Source: Paracoccus versutus (lineage in GTDB: Bacteria > Pseudomonadota > Alphaproteobacteria > Rhodobacterales > Rhodobacteraceae). From it: a stretch of 64,000 nt of DNA. The position numbers and the translations under genes are program-made. The notes beneath the pieces were generated by a model. It made no database searches. It worked only from the letters and a program-made list of their open reading frames with translations, and was not told the DNA's origin. Where the stretch lies: contig NZ_JRKO01000030.1 of assembly GCF_000763885.1 (NCBI RefSeq), positions 1-64,000 of the forward strand, written 5' to 3'. Of this stretch, positions 39,244 through 49,447 are shown one piece after another; within the stretch, counting starts at the first letter, position 1; the number at the start of each line of letters is the position of its first letter.

Positions 39244-41961
39244 ATGCCGGACCCAAGTTCCTATTCCCCGATGCAGCAGCAAAAGGCGCTGTGGCTCAGC
39301 ACCACCGCCTTCACGCTGTGCTTCGCCGTCTGGACGATCTTTTCCATCATCGGCATCACCATCAAGCAGGAACTCGGCCTGACCGAGTTCGAATATGGCG
39401 TGCTGATCGCCACGCCCATCCTGACCGGGTCGCTGATCCGGCTGATCCTGGGCGTCTGGACCGAACGCTATGGCGGGCGCCTGGTGTTCTCGTTGCAGAT
39501 GCTGTTCACCGGCCTTGCCACCTGGGCGCTGACCTGGGCCGACAGCTATGCCACCTTCCTGCTGGCCGCGCTTGGCGTGGGCATGGCGGGCGGTTCCTTC
39601 ATCATCGGCGTCGCCTATGTCTCGAAATGGTTCCCGGCCCAGCGCCAGGGGACCGCGCTTGGCATCTTCGGCATGGGCAATGTCGGCGCCGCGGTGACCA
39701 AGTTCATCGCGCCCTTCATCCTGGTGGCCTGGGGCTGGCAGGCGGTCGCGCAGATCTGGGCGGTGGGCATCGCGCTGATGGGCGTGGTCTTCCTGCTGGT
39801 CGCCCGCGACGATCCCGATTTCGAGGCGCGCCGCGCCCAGGGCATCGCCGCGCCGACCCTGGCCGAGCAGTTCGCGCCGCTCAGGAATCTGCAGGTCTGG
39901 CGGTTTGCGCTTTACTACTTCTTCGTCTTCGGCGGCTTCGTCGCCCTGGCGCTGTGGCTGCCGCATTACCTGACGCAGGTCTATGGCGTCGACCTGCGGG
40001 TGGCCGGCATGGCGGCGGCGGCCTTCAGCCTGTCGGCCAGCATCTTCCGCGCCTATGGCGGCATCCTGTCGGACCGTTTCGGCGCGCGCACGGTGATGTA
40101 CTGGACCTTCGGCTTCAGCGCGCTGTTCCTGTTCATGCTGTCCTATCCGCCGACCGACTATACCATCCGCGGCAAGGACGGGCTGATCTCGTTCTCGACC
40201 GAGATGGGGCTCTGGCCCTTCGTGGTGACGCTCTTTGCGCTGGGCTTCTTCATGAGCCTGGGCAAGGCCGCGATCTTCAAGCACATCCCGGTCTATTACC
40301 CGAACCACGTCGGCGCGGTCGGCGGGCTTGTCGGCATGATCGGCGGGCTGGGGGGCTTCGTTCTGCCCATCATCTTCGGCGCGGCGCTGGACCTGACCGG
40401 GATCTGGACCTCGTGCTTTGCCCTGCTTTTGCTGATCGTCGTCGTCTCGATGGCCTGGATGCACCTGTCGATCCGCGCCATGGAGCGCCGCGCCCAGGGC
40501 CGCGCCCTGGACCGGCTGCCGAACTTTCCCGAACTGGCCGAGGTGCATGACCCCGAGCGCACGGTGATGCCGCGCGTGCTGGACGACTGGCGCCCCGAGA
40601 ACCCGACCTTCTGGGCCGAGCAGGGCCGCAGGATCGCCCGGCGCAACCTGTGGATCTCGATCCCGGCGCTGACGCTGGCCTTCGCGGTCTGGATGGTGTG
40701 GTCGGTGGTCGTGGCCAAGCTGCCGCTGATCGGCTTCGACTTCACGCAGGACCAGCTGTTCTGGCTGGCGGCGCTACCGGCGCTGTCGGGGGCCACGCTG
40801 CGCATCTTCTACAGCTTCATGGTGCCGATCTTTGGCGGGCGGCTGTGGACCACGCTGTCCACCGCCTCGCTGCTGATCCCGGCCATGGGCATCGGCTATG
40901 CGGTGCAGGATCCCTCGACGCCCTATGTGATCTTCGTGGCGCTGGCGCTGCTTTGCGGGCTGGGGGGCGCGAACTTCGCCTCGTCCATGGCCAATATCAG
41001 CTTCTTCTTCCCGAAATCGGAAAAGGGCAACGCCCTGGGGCTGAACGCGGGCCTGGGCAACCTGGGCGTGTCGCTGATGCAGTTCCTGGTGCCCATCGTC
41101 ATCACCATGGGCGTCTTCGGCGCCATGGGCGGCGCGGCGCAGGAGCTTTCGGACGGCAGCCGGCTTTGGATGCAGAACGCGGGCTTCATCTGGGTGCCCT
41201 TCATCATCGCCTCGACCATCGCGGCATGGCTGGGCATGAACGACATCACCGATGCCCGCGCCAGCTTCCGCGAGCAGGCGGTGATCTTTACCCGGCTGCA
41301 CAACTGGGTGATGTGCCTGCTCTATATCGGCACCTTCGGCAGCTTCATCGGCTATTCGGCGGGCTTCCCGCTGCTGATCAAGCTGGCCTTCCCCGATGTG
41401 AACGCGCTGCAATTCGTCTTCCTGGGGCCGCTGGTCGGCGCGCTCAGCCGGGCGGGGACGGGCTGGCTTTCCGACCGGGTCGGCGGCGGGCGCGTGACCT
41501 TCTGGGTCTTTGCCGGCATGATCGTGTCGGTGGGGCTGGTGATCGTCTCGCTCCAGGCGCTGTCCTTCTGGGGCTTCTTCGCGGGCTTCATGGCGCTGTT
41601 CTTCTTTACCGGGGTCGGCAATTCCTCGACCTTCCAGATGATCCCCGTCATCATGCGCAAGGAAGTCGCCCGGCTTGAGCCGCAGCTTTCCCCCGAGGAC
41701 CGCCGCCGGCAGTCCGACCGCGAATCCGCCGCGATCATCGCCTTCACCAGCGCGATCGGCGCCTATGGCGGCTTCTTCATACCCAAGGCCTACGGCAGCT
41801 CGATCGCGCTGACCGGATCGGCGTTGGGCGCGCTCTGGGCCTTCCTGGGCTTCTACGTGCTGTGCCTTGCCGTGACCTGGGTGTTCTACACCCGGCCGGG
41901 CGGGCTTTTGCACGACATCGAACGCGGCCGCGCCCCTGCCGGCGCCGCCACCCCTGCCTGA
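39244..41961 (+). CDS. narK: Fused NarK1-NarK2 nitrate/nitrite transporter
   Basis: A 905-residue membrane protein made of two complete 12-helix NarK domains (about 1-425 and 460-890) joined by a hydrophilic linker. The first half has the nitrate signature GMGNVGAAVTKF and resembles NarK1 (nitrate/proton symport). The second has LNAGLGNLGVSLMQFLVP and resembles NarK2 (nitrate/nitrite antiport). In P. pantotrophus the fused protein is known to provide both activities: start-up import, then exchange. The start MPDPSSYSP at 39244 has GGAG upstream. It is followed by narG after 14 bp. Confidence 0.95.
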   Translation: MPDPSSYSPMQQQKALWLSTTAFTLCFAVWTIFSIIGITIKQELGLTEFEYGVLIATPILTGSLIRLILGVWTERYGGRLVFSLQMLFTGLATWALTWADSYATFLLAALGVGMAGGSFIIGVAYVSKWFPAQRQGTALGIFGMGNVGAAVTKFIAPFILVAWGWQAVAQIWAVGIALMGVVFLLVARDDPDFEARRAQGIAAPTLAEQFAPLRNLQVWRFALYYFFVFGGFVALALWLPHYLTQVYGVDLRVAGMAAAAFSLSASIFRAYGGILSDRFGARTVMYWTFGFSALFLFMLSYPPTDYTIRGKDGLISFSTEMGLWPFVVTLFALGFFMSLGKAAIFKHIPVYYPNHVGAVGGLVGMIGGLGGFVLPIIFGAALDLTGIWTSCFALLLLIVVVSMAWMHLSIRAMERRAQGRALDRLPNFPELAEVHDPERTVMPRVLDDWRPENPTFWAEQGRRIARRNLWISIPALTLAFAVWMVWSVVVAKLPLIGFDFTQDQLFWLAALPALSGATLRIFYSFMVPIFGGRLWTTLSTASLLIPAMGIGYAVQDPSTPYVIFVALALLCGLGGANFASSMANISFFFPKSEKGNALGLNAGLGNLGVSLMQFLVPIVITMGVFGAMGGAAQELSDGSRLWMQNAGFIWVPFIIASTIAAWLGMNDITDARASFREQAVIFTRLHNWVMCLLYIGTFGSFIGYSAGFPLLIKLAFPDVNALQFVFLGPLVGALSRAGTGWLSDRVGGGRVTFWVFAGMIVSVGLVIVSLQALSFWGFFAGFMALFFFTGVGNSSTFQMIPVIMRKEVARLEPQLSPEDRRRQSDRESAAIIAFTSAIGAYGGFFIPKAYGSSIALTGSALGALWAFLGFYVLCLAVTWVFYTRPGGLLHDIERGRAPAGAATPA

Positions 41962-41975
41962 CATAGGAGACAGCC

Positions 41976-44900
41976 ATGAGCCATCTGCTGGACCGCCTGA
42001 ACTTCCTGAAATCCACGCGCAAGGACGTGTTTTCGGAAGGGCATGGCCAGACCACGACCGAGAACCGCGACTGGGAGGACACCTATCGCGGGCGCTGGCG
42101 GCACGACAAGATCGTGCGCTCGACCCATGGGGTGAACTGCACCGGCTCCTGTTCCTGGAAGATCTATGTCAAATCCGGCATCGTCACCTGGGAAACGCAG
42201 CAGACCGACTATCCCCGCACCAGGCCGGACCTGCCCAACCACGAGCCGCGCGGTTGCGCGCGCGGCGCCTCCTACAGCTGGTATCTCTATTCCGCGAACC
42301 GGGTGAAGACGCCGCTGATCCGCGGCCGGCTGATGAAGCTCTGGCGCGAAAAGCGCCGGACCATGACCCCCATCGAGGCCTGGAGCGCGATCCAGGCCGA
42401 CCCGCAGGCGCGCGAAAGCTATACCCGCATCCGCGGCAAGGGCGGCTTCGTGCGCGCGACCTGGGACGAGGCGACCGAGATCGTGGCCGCGGCCAATGCC
42501 TATACGGCGAAAACCTATGGCCCCGACCGGGTCTTCGGCTTCTCGCCGATCCCGGCCATGTCGATGATCTCCTATGCGGCGGGCACGCGCTATCTGTCGC
42601 TCTTGGGCGGCACCTGCATGTCCTTCTATGACTGGTATTGCGACCTGCCGCCGGCCAGCCCGCAGACCTGGGGCGAACAGACCGACGTGCCGGAATCGGC
42701 GGATTGGTATAACGTGGGCTACCTGCTGCTCTGGGGTTCGAACGTGCCGCAGACCCGCACGCCCGACGCGCATTTCTATACCGAGGCGCGCTATCGCGGC
42801 ACCAAGTCGGCGGTGATCTGCCCCGACTATTCCGAGGCGGCGAAGTTCGGCGACATCTGGCTGAACGCCAAGCAGGGCACCGACGCGGCGCTGGGCATGG
42901 CCTTCGGCCATGTCATCCTGCGCGAGTTCCACCTGGACCGGCAGGCCGAATATTTCGAGGATTACTGCCGGCGCTATTCCGACATGCCCATGCTGGTGCG
43001 GCTGGAGGAACAGGACGGCCGCCTGATCCCCGGCCGCCAGCTGCGCGCCAGCGATTTCGACGGCGCGCTGGACCAGGCGAACAACCCGGAATGGAAGACG
43101 GTCGCCATCGACGACGTGACCGGCCGCATCGTGGTCCCGAACGGCTCGGTCGGCTTCCGCTGGGGCGAGCAGGGGCGCTGGAACCTTGAGCAGAAGGCCG
43201 GCGGGGACGAGGTCCGGCTGAAGATGAGCCTGATCCTGGACGAGGATCGCGACGACGTGGTCGGCGTCGACTTCCCCTATTTCGGCGGCGCCGCGACCAA
43301 TGGCTTCGCCGTCGACGACCGCGGCGCGGTGCTGACCCGCAACGTGCCGGTCAAGCGGCTGACCCTGGCCGATGGCCAGCAGGCGCTGGTCGCCACCGTC
43401 TTCGACCTGTTCTGCGCCAATTACAGCCTGGACCGGGGCCTGGGCGGCGAGAACGTCGCGCGCGACTATGACGCCGACGTGCCCTTTACCCCCGCCTGGG
43501 CCGAGCGCATCACCGGCGTGCGCCGCGACAAGATCATCCAGGTCGCGCGCGAATTCGCCGCCAATGCCGAAAAGACCAATGGGCGGTCGATGATCATCAT
43601 CGGCGCGGCGATGAACCATTGGTTCCACATGGACATGAACTATCGCGCCGTCATCAACATGCTGGTGATGTGCGGCTGCGTCGGCCAGTCGGGCGGCGGC
43701 TGGGCGCATTACGTCGGCCAGGAAAAGCTGCGCCCGCAGACCGGCTGGACGGCGCTGGCATTCGCGCTGGACTGGGCGCGCCCGCCGCGGCACATGAACG
43801 CGACCTCGGCCTGGTATGCCCATACCGACCAATGGCGCTACGAGACGGTCAGCGCGCAGGAGATCCTGTCGCCGACCGCGCCGGCGGGCGACTGGAACCG
43901 GCTCAGCCTGATCGACTACAACATCCGCGCCGAGCGGATGGGCTGGCTGCCCTCGGCCCCGCAGTTGAGGACCAACCCGCTGGAGGTCGGCCGTGCCGCC
44001 AAGGCCGAAGGCATCCCCGCCAGGGATTACGTCGCGCGCGAGCTGAAGTCAGGCGATCTGCAGATGTCCTGCGAAGACCCCGACGCGCCCGAGAACTGGC
44101 CGAGGAACCTGTTCGTCTGGCGCTCGAACCTGCTCGGTTCCTCGGGCAAGGGGCATGAATATTTCCTCAAGCACCTCTTGGGCACCGATCACGGCGTGCA
44201 GGGCAAGGATCTGGGCCAGGAGGGCCGGCAGAAGCCGGTCGAGGCCGCCTGGCACGAGCAGGCGCCGGAGGGCAAGCTGGACCTGCTGGTCACCATCGAC
44301 TTCCGCATGTCCACCACCGCCGTCTATGCCGACATCGTCCTGCCGACCGCCAGCTGGTATGAAAAGGACGACATGAACACCTCGGACATGCATCCGTTCA
44401 TCCACCCGCTGCAAGCGGCGGTGGACCCGGCCTACGAGTCGAAATCCGACTGGGAGATCTTCAAGTCCATCGCCCGCAAGTTCTCGGAGATCGCGCCCGA
44501 GGTGCTGGGGGTCGAGACCGACGTGGTGCAGCTGCCCCTGCAGCACGACAGCGCCGGCGAGATCGCCCAGCCCTTCGTGCAGGACTGGAAGCTGGGCGAA
44601 TGCGAGCTGATCCCCGGCAAGACCGCGCCCGCCTATATCGAGATCGAGCGCGACTATCCGAACCTCTACAAGCGCTTCACCGCGCTGGGCCCCTTGATGG
44701 AAAAGCTGGGCAACGGGGGCAAGGGCATCAGCTGGGACACCAAGGACGAGGTGCATCACCTGCAGGCGCTGAACGGCCGCGTGACCGAAGAGGGCGCGAC
44801 CAAGGGCATGGCGCGGATCGAGACGGCGATCGACGCCGCCGAGGTGGTGCTGATGCTGGCGCCCGAAACCAATGGCGAGGTGGCGGTCAAGGCATGGGCC

Positions 44901-45725
44901 GCGCTCGGCCGCGCCACGGGCCGCGACCACGCCCATCTGGCCGAGGTCAAGGAGGACGAGAAGATCCGCTTCCGCGACATCGCCGCCCAGCCGCGCAAGA
45001 TCATCTCGTCCCCCACCTGGTCCGGCATCGAAAGCGAGGAGGTCTGCTATAACGCTGGCTGGACCAACGTGCATGAGCTGATCCCGTGGCGTACCGTCTC
45101 GGGCCGCCAGCAGCTTTACCAGGACCACGAATGGATGCGCGCCTTTGGCGAAAGCTTCGTGACCTGGCGCCCGCCGGTGGACCTGAAGACCGTCGGCGCG
45201 GATGCGAGGAAGTCGCTGGCCGCGGGCGAAAAGCACGTAGTGCTGAACTTCATCACCCCGCACCAGAAATGGGGCATCCATTCGACCTATACCGACAACT
45301 TGCTGATGCTGACGCTGAACCGCGGCGGCCCGGTGGTGTGGATATCCGAGATCGACGCCAGGAAAGCCGGGCTGGTCGACAACGACTGGGTCGAGGTCTT
45401 CAACAGCAATGGCGTCATCACCGCGCGCGCGGTGGTCAGCCAGCGCATGAAGGAAGGCAGCATGTTCATGTATCACGCACAGGAAAAGATCGTGAACACG
45501 CCCGGCAGCCAGATCACCAACCTGCGCGGCGGCATCCACAATTCGGTGACGCGCATCGTGCCCAAGCCCACCCACATGATCGGCGGCTATGCGCAACTGG
45601 CCTATGGCTTCAACTACTACGGCACCGTGGGGGCCAACCGCGACGAATTCGTCATCGTCCGCAAGATGAACAAGGTCGACTGGCTCGACCAGCCCGCAAC
45701 CCAAAAGATGGAGGCAGCGGAATGA
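41976..45725 (+). CDS. narG: Respiratory nitrate reductase alpha subunit NarG
   Basis: The 1249-residue catalytic subunit reduces nitrate to nitrite at a molybdo-bis-MGD centre on the cytoplasmic side of the membrane. The N-terminal [4Fe-4S] ligand set is visible (His51, Cys55, Cys59, Cys94). The molybdenum-liganding aspartate is in the TRTPDAHF motif. It has the usual RR-like vestige-free start MSHLLDRLNFL. The stop overlaps narH. Confidence 0.98.
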   Translation: MSHLLDRLNFLKSTRKDVFSEGHGQTTTENRDWEDTYRGRWRHDKIVRSTHGVNCTGSCSWKIYVKSGIVTWETQQTDYPRTRPDLPNHEPRGCARGASYSWYLYSANRVKTPLIRGRLMKLWREKRRTMTPIEAWSAIQADPQARESYTRIRGKGGFVRATWDEATEIVAAANAYTAKTYGPDRVFGFSPIPAMSMISYAAGTRYLSLLGGTCMSFYDWYCDLPPASPQTWGEQTDVPESADWYNVGYLLLWGSNVPQTRTPDAHFYTEARYRGTKSAVICPDYSEAAKFGDIWLNAKQGTDAALGMAFGHVILREFHLDRQAEYFEDYCRRYSDMPMLVRLEEQDGRLIPGRQLRASDFDGALDQANNPEWKTVAIDDVTGRIVVPNGSVGFRWGEQGRWNLEQKAGGDEVRLKMSLILDEDRDDVVGVDFPYFGGAATNGFAVDDRGAVLTRNVPVKRLTLADGQQALVATVFDLFCANYSLDRGLGGENVARDYDADVPFTPAWAERITGVRRDKIIQVAREFAANAEKTNGRSMIIIGAAMNHWFHMDMNYRAVINMLVMCGCVGQSGGGWAHYVGQEKLRPQTGWTALAFALDWARPPRHMNATSAWYAHTDQWRYETVSAQEILSPTAPAGDWNRLSLIDYNIRAERMGWLPSAPQLRTNPLEVGRAAKAEGIPARDYVARELKSGDLQMSCEDPDAPENWPRNLFVWRSNLLGSSGKGHEYFLKHLLGTDHGVQGKDLGQEGRQKPVEAAWHEQAPEGKLDLLVTIDFRMSTTAVYADIVLPTASWYEKDDMNTSDMHPFIHPLQAAVDPAYESKSDWEIFKSIARKFSEIAPEVLGVETDVVQLPLQHDSAGEIAQPFVQDWKLGECELIPGKTAPAYIEIERDYPNLYKRFTALGPLMEKLGNGGKGISWDTKDEVHHLQALNGRVTEEGATKGMARIETAIDAAEVVLMLAPETNGEVAVKAWAALGRATGRDHAHLAEVKEDEKIRFRDIAAQPRKIISSPTWSGIESEEVCYNAGWTNVHELIPWRTVSGRQQLYQDHEWMRAFGESFVTWRPPVDLKTVGADARKSLAAGEKHVVLNFITPHQKWGIHSTYTDNLLMLTLNRGGPVVWISEIDARKAGLVDNDWVEVFNSNGVITARAVVSQRMKEGSMFMYHAQEKIVNTPGSQITNLRGGIHNSVTRIVPKPTHMIGGYAQLAYGFNYYGTVGANRDEFVIVRKMNKVDWLDQPATQKMEAAE

Positions 45726-47239
45726 AAGTGCGTGCGCAAATCGGCATGGTGCTGAACCTGGACAAGTGTATCGGCTGCCATACCTGCTCGGTGACGTGCA
45801 AGAACGTCTGGACCTCGCGCGAAGGCGTCGAATACGCTTGGTTCAACAACGTCGAGACCAAGCCCGGCATCGGCTATCCCAAGGACTGGGAAAACCAGAA
45901 GCGCTGGAACGGCGGCTGGGTGCGGACCCGCTCGGGCCATCTGCGGCCCAAGCAGGGCGGCAAGTGGCGCATCCTGGCCAATATCTTTGCCAACCCCGAC
46001 CTGCCCGAGATCGACGATTTCTACGAGCCCTTCGATTTCGACTACGACCACCTGAAATCGGCGCCCGAGATGCAGGCCTTCCCGACCGCAAGGCCGCGAT
46101 CCAAGATCTCGGGCGAGCGGATGGAAAAGATCGAATGGGGCCCGAACTGGGAGGAAATCCTGGGCGGCGAGTTCGAGAAACGCAGCAAGGACTACAACTT
46201 CGAGGGCATCCAGAAGGACATCTACGGCGAATATGAAAACACCTTCATGATGTATCTGCCGAGGCTTTGCGAGCATTGCCTCAACCCGGCCTGCGTCGCC
46301 TCTTGCCCCTCGGGCGCGATCTACAAGCGCGAAGAGGACGGGGTGGTGCTGATCGACCAGGACAAGTGCCGGGGCTGGCGGATGTGCGTGTCCGGCTGCC
46401 CCTACAAGAAGATCTATTACAACTGGTCCACCGGGAAGTCGGAAAAATGCATCCTGTGCTATCCCCGGCTTGAATCGGGCCAGCCCACGGTCTGTTCGGA
46501 AACCTGCGTCGGCCGCATCCGCTACCTGGGGGTGATGCTCTATGACGCGGACAGGATCGCCGAAGCCGCGGCGGCGGAATCGGAAATGGACCTCTACGAC
46601 GCGCAGCTGGGCGTGTTCCTGGACCCGAACGACCCCGAGGTGATCGCCGCCGCCCGCGCCGAGGGCGTGCCCGAGGACTGGATCCGCGGCGCGCAGCGCT
46701 CGCCGATCTGGAAGATGGCGATGGAATGGAAGATCGCCTTCCCGCTGCACCCGGAATATCGCACCCTGCCGATGGTCTGGTATGTCCCGCCGCTGTCGCC
46801 GATCCAGAACGCGGCCGAGGCGGGCAAGATCGCAGCGCAGGACGACATGCCCGACGTGCGCAGCCTGCGCATCCCGCTGCGCTACCTGGCCAACATGCTG
46901 ACCGCGGGGGACGAGGCCCCGGTCGCCGCCGCGCTGGAGCGGATGCTGGCCATGCGCAGCTACATGCGTTCCAAGACGCTGGACGGGGTGGTGAACCTGG
47001 GCGTGGCCAAGCGCGTCGGCCTGACCCCGCACCAGATCGACGAGATGTATCAGCTGCTCGCCATCGCCAATTACGAGGACCGCTTCGTCATCCCGACCAC
47101 GCATCGCGAGATCGTCGAGGACGCCTATGACCTGCGCGGCGGCTGCGGCTTTACCGACGGGCACGGCTGTTCGTCGGGCGACACCCCCTCGCTCTTCGGC
47201 GGCAAGAAGTTCCGCAGCCCGCAGGAGTTCATCGCATGA
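45722..47239 (+). CDS. narH: Respiratory nitrate reductase beta subunit NarH
   Basis: The 505-residue iron-sulfur subunit passes electrons from NarI to NarG. Four cysteine groups are seen: CIGCHTCSVTC (about 16), CEHCLNPACVASC (about 184), CRGWRMCVSGC with tryptophan replacing one cysteine (the [3Fe-4S] site, about 217), and CILCYPR further on (about 244). It overlaps narG and narJ by 4 bp each. Confidence 0.98.
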   Translation: MKVRAQIGMVLNLDKCIGCHTCSVTCKNVWTSREGVEYAWFNNVETKPGIGYPKDWENQKRWNGGWVRTRSGHLRPKQGGKWRILANIFANPDLPEIDDFYEPFDFDYDHLKSAPEMQAFPTARPRSKISGERMEKIEWGPNWEEILGGEFEKRSKDYNFEGIQKDIYGEYENTFMMYLPRLCEHCLNPACVASCPSGAIYKREEDGVVLIDQDKCRGWRMCVSGCPYKKIYYNWSTGKSEKCILCYPRLESGQPTVCSETCVGRIRYLGVMLYDADRIAEAAAAESEMDLYDAQLGVFLDPNDPEVIAAARAEGVPEDWIRGAQRSPIWKMAMEWKIAFPLHPEYRTLPMVWYVPPLSPIQNAAEAGKIAAQDDMPDVRSLRIPLRYLANMLTAGDEAPVAAALERMLAMRSYMRSKTLDGVVNLGVAKRVGLTPHQIDEMYQLLAIANYEDRFVIPTTHREIVEDAYDLRGGCGFTDGHGCSSGDTPSLFGGKKFRSPQEFIA

Positions 47240-47925
47240 AAAGCTTCAAGGCCCTTTCCGCGCTGCTTTCCTATCCCAGCGAGGAGTTGATCGCCGCGCT
47301 GCCCGAAATCGACGCGGTGCTGCATGCCGAGGGGCTGCTTGGCCCCAAGCGCATGGAGGAAATCGCCCGGCTGCTGCAAGAGCTGCGCCAGGGCGACCTC
47401 TACGACCTGCAGGAACGCTATGTGCTGCTGTTCGACCGCTCGCGCAGCCTGTCGCTGAACCTGTTCGAGCATGTGCATGGCGAAAGCCGCGACCGCGGCG
47501 GCGCCATGGTCGATCTCTTGGAAACCTATCGCGCCGGCGGCTTCGACCTGGTCGGGCCGGAACTGCCCGACCACCTGCCGGTGCTGCTGGAATACCTGTC
47601 CACCCGGCCCTTGCCCGAGGCCGAGGCGCTGCTGGCCGATGCCGCCCATATCCTGGTCGCGCTGGCCGACCGGCTGACGCGGCGCGAAAGCGCCTATGCC
47701 GGCGTGCTGAGCGCGCTGGTGACGCTGGTCGTGACCGAGCCGCCCGAACTGCCCGAGGAGCTGGCCGCCGTTCCCGACGACGACCCCGAGGATCTGGCCG
47801 CGCTGGATGCCGTCTGGGAAGAGGCGCAGGTCACTTTCGGTCCCGACCCCAATGCCGGCTGCCCGGTCAGCCGCGACATCCTTGCCCGCATGGACGCCCC
47901 GCGCGTCGCGAACCCGGCGCAATGA
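47236..47925 (+). CDS. narJ: Nitrate reductase molybdenum-cofactor assembly chaperone NarJ
   Basis: A 229-residue helical chaperone that keeps apo-NarG open for cofactor insertion and is not part of the final enzyme. It has the family pattern ALLSYPSEEL near the start and YVLLFDRSRSLSLNLFEHVHGESRDRGGAM in the middle. Its start overlaps the narH stop. Confidence 0.95.
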   Translation: MKSFKALSALLSYPSEELIAALPEIDAVLHAEGLLGPKRMEEIARLLQELRQGDLYDLQERYVLLFDRSRSLSLNLFEHVHGESRDRGGAMVDLLETYRAGGFDLVGPELPDHLPVLLEYLSTRPLPEAEALLADAAHILVALADRLTRRESAYAGVLSALVTLVVTEPPELPEELAAVPDDDPEDLAALDAVWEEAQVTFGPDPNAGCPVSRDILARMDAPRVANPAQ

Positions 47926-47935
47926 GGAGGAGCAG

Positions 47936-48637
47936 ATGAACAATTTCCTTTTCGGGATCTATCCCTATATCGCCATCACGGTGATGATCCTCGGCTCGAT
48001 CATCCGCTATGACCAGGATCCGTTCAGCTGGAAATCCAAGTCCAGCCAGATCCTGCGGCGGCGGCAATTCGTCATCGGTTCGGTCCTGTTCCATGTCGGC
48101 GTGCTGGTGATCTTCTTCGGCCATCTGGTCGGGCTCCTGACCCCGATCGCGGTGTTCGACGCCTTCGGCATCAGCCATGGCGCCAAGCAGGTGCTGGCGA
48201 TGACCGCCGGCGGCATCGCCGGGGTCATGGCGCTGGTGGGCGGCGGGATGCTGCTGCATCGCCGGCTGACCGACCCGCGGGTGCGCGCCCATACGACGCT
48301 GGCCGATACCGGCATCCTGGCCCTGCTGGTCGCCCAGCTGGTGCTGGGGCTTGCGACCATCCTGGTCTCGATGCAGCACCTGGACGGGCACGAGATGACG
48401 CGGCTGATGTCCTGGGCGCAGGGCATCGTCTATTTCCGCTCGGGCGCGGCGGATCACCTGGTGGGCGTGCATTGGCTCTTCAAGCTGCATATCCTGCTGG
48501 GGCTGACCATCTTCCTGCTGTTCCCGTTCACCCGGCTGGTCCACATGATCTCGGCCCCCGTGCGCTACCTGTGGCGGCCGGGCTACCAGATCGTGCGGAC
48601 CAAGCGTTACCCGGCCAAGCGCCACCCGGCGGAGTAA
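47936..48637 (+). CDS. narI: Respiratory nitrate reductase gamma subunit NarI
   Basis: The 233-residue membrane cytochrome b oxidises ubiquinol and supplies NarH. It has five helices. Haem histidines are in FHVGVLVIFFGHLVG (His53, His63) and in the C-terminal FKLHILLGLTIFLLFPFTRL-VH region. The ribosome-binding site is GAGGAG. Confidence 0.97.
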   Translation: MNNFLFGIYPYIAITVMILGSIIRYDQDPFSWKSKSSQILRRRQFVIGSVLFHVGVLVIFFGHLVGLLTPIAVFDAFGISHGAKQVLAMTAGGIAGVMALVGGGMLLHRRLTDPRVRAHTTLADTGILALLVAQLVLGLATILVSMQHLDGHEMTRLMSWAQGIVYFRSGAADHLVGVHWLFKLHILLGLTIFLLFPFTRLVHMISAPVRYLWRPGYQIVRTKRYPAKRHPAE

Positions 48638-48643
48638 GCGGCG

Positions 48644-49447
48644 ATGGAGGTGAAACCGCTCTTGCCGCCCGTCGTCGTGAACGGCGTGACCCTGGACCCC
48701 GGCCGCATCGCGGCCGAGGCGCAGAACCACCCCGCGCCCAAGGGCAAGCCCGGCCATGCCTGGCGCGCCGCCGCGCGGGCGCTGGCGGTGCGCGAGCTTC
48801 TGCTGCAGGAAGCCCGCGCCCAGGGCATCGCGGCCGAACCGGCCGAGCTTGCCCCCGGCCAGTGGGAGACCGAGGACGAGGCCGCGATCCGCGCCCTGCT
48901 GGACCAGAAGATCCGGCCCGCGCCCGCCGACGAGGCGGCGCTGGCCGCGCATTACGCCGCCCATCCCGAACAGTTCCGCGCCCCCTCGCTTTTCGAGGCG
49001 GCGCATATCCTGTTCGCCGCCGCCCCCGACGATGCCGAGGCCCGTGCCCAGGCGCAGGCCAAGGCCGAGGCGGTGCTGGCCCAGTTGCGCGCCCAGCCGC
49101 GCCGCTTTGCCGAACTGGCGGCCGAGTTGAGCGCCTGTTCTTCCAAGAATGCCGGCGGGGTTCTGGGGCAGCTGACCTCGGGCGATACCGTCCCCGAGTT
49201 CGAGGCCGTGCTGGCCACGATGGAGGAAGGCGCGCTGGCCCTGGCCGAAACCCGCTATGGCCTGCATGTCGTCCGCCTGGATGCGCGCGCGCAGGGCGCG
49301 GTGCTGCCGTTCCAGGCCGTGCTGCCGCAATTGCGCCAGGCGCATGACAAGGCGGCCTGGCTGCGCGCCAGCCGCGACTACCTGGACGGGCTGGTCGCCG
49401 GGGCCGAGATCTCGGGCGTTTCCTTCGACCAGGAAAGGCGGGCGTGA
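48644..49447 (+). CDS. PpiC-type peptidyl-prolyl isomerase in nar operon (NifM-like)
   Basis: A 267-residue protein with a helical N-terminal domain and a parvulin domain at about 110-225 (AAHILFAAAPDD...KNAGGVLGQLTSGDTVPEFE...RYGLHVVRL). It has no signal peptide, so it acts in the cytoplasm, like NifM. It lies 6 bp after narI, which suggests a foldase devoted to NarGHI, and overlaps the next gene by one base. Confidence 0.85.
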   Translation: MEVKPLLPPVVVNGVTLDPGRIAAEAQNHPAPKGKPGHAWRAAARALAVRELLLQEARAQGIAAEPAELAPGQWETEDEAAIRALLDQKIRPAPADEAALAAHYAAHPEQFRAPSLFEAAHILFAAAPDDAEARAQAQAKAEAVLAQLRAQPRRFAELAAELSACSSKNAGGVLGQLTSGDTVPEFEAVLATMEEGALALAETRYGLHVVRLDARAQGAVLPFQAVLPQLRQAHDKAAWLRASRDYLDGLVAGAEISGVSFDQERRA

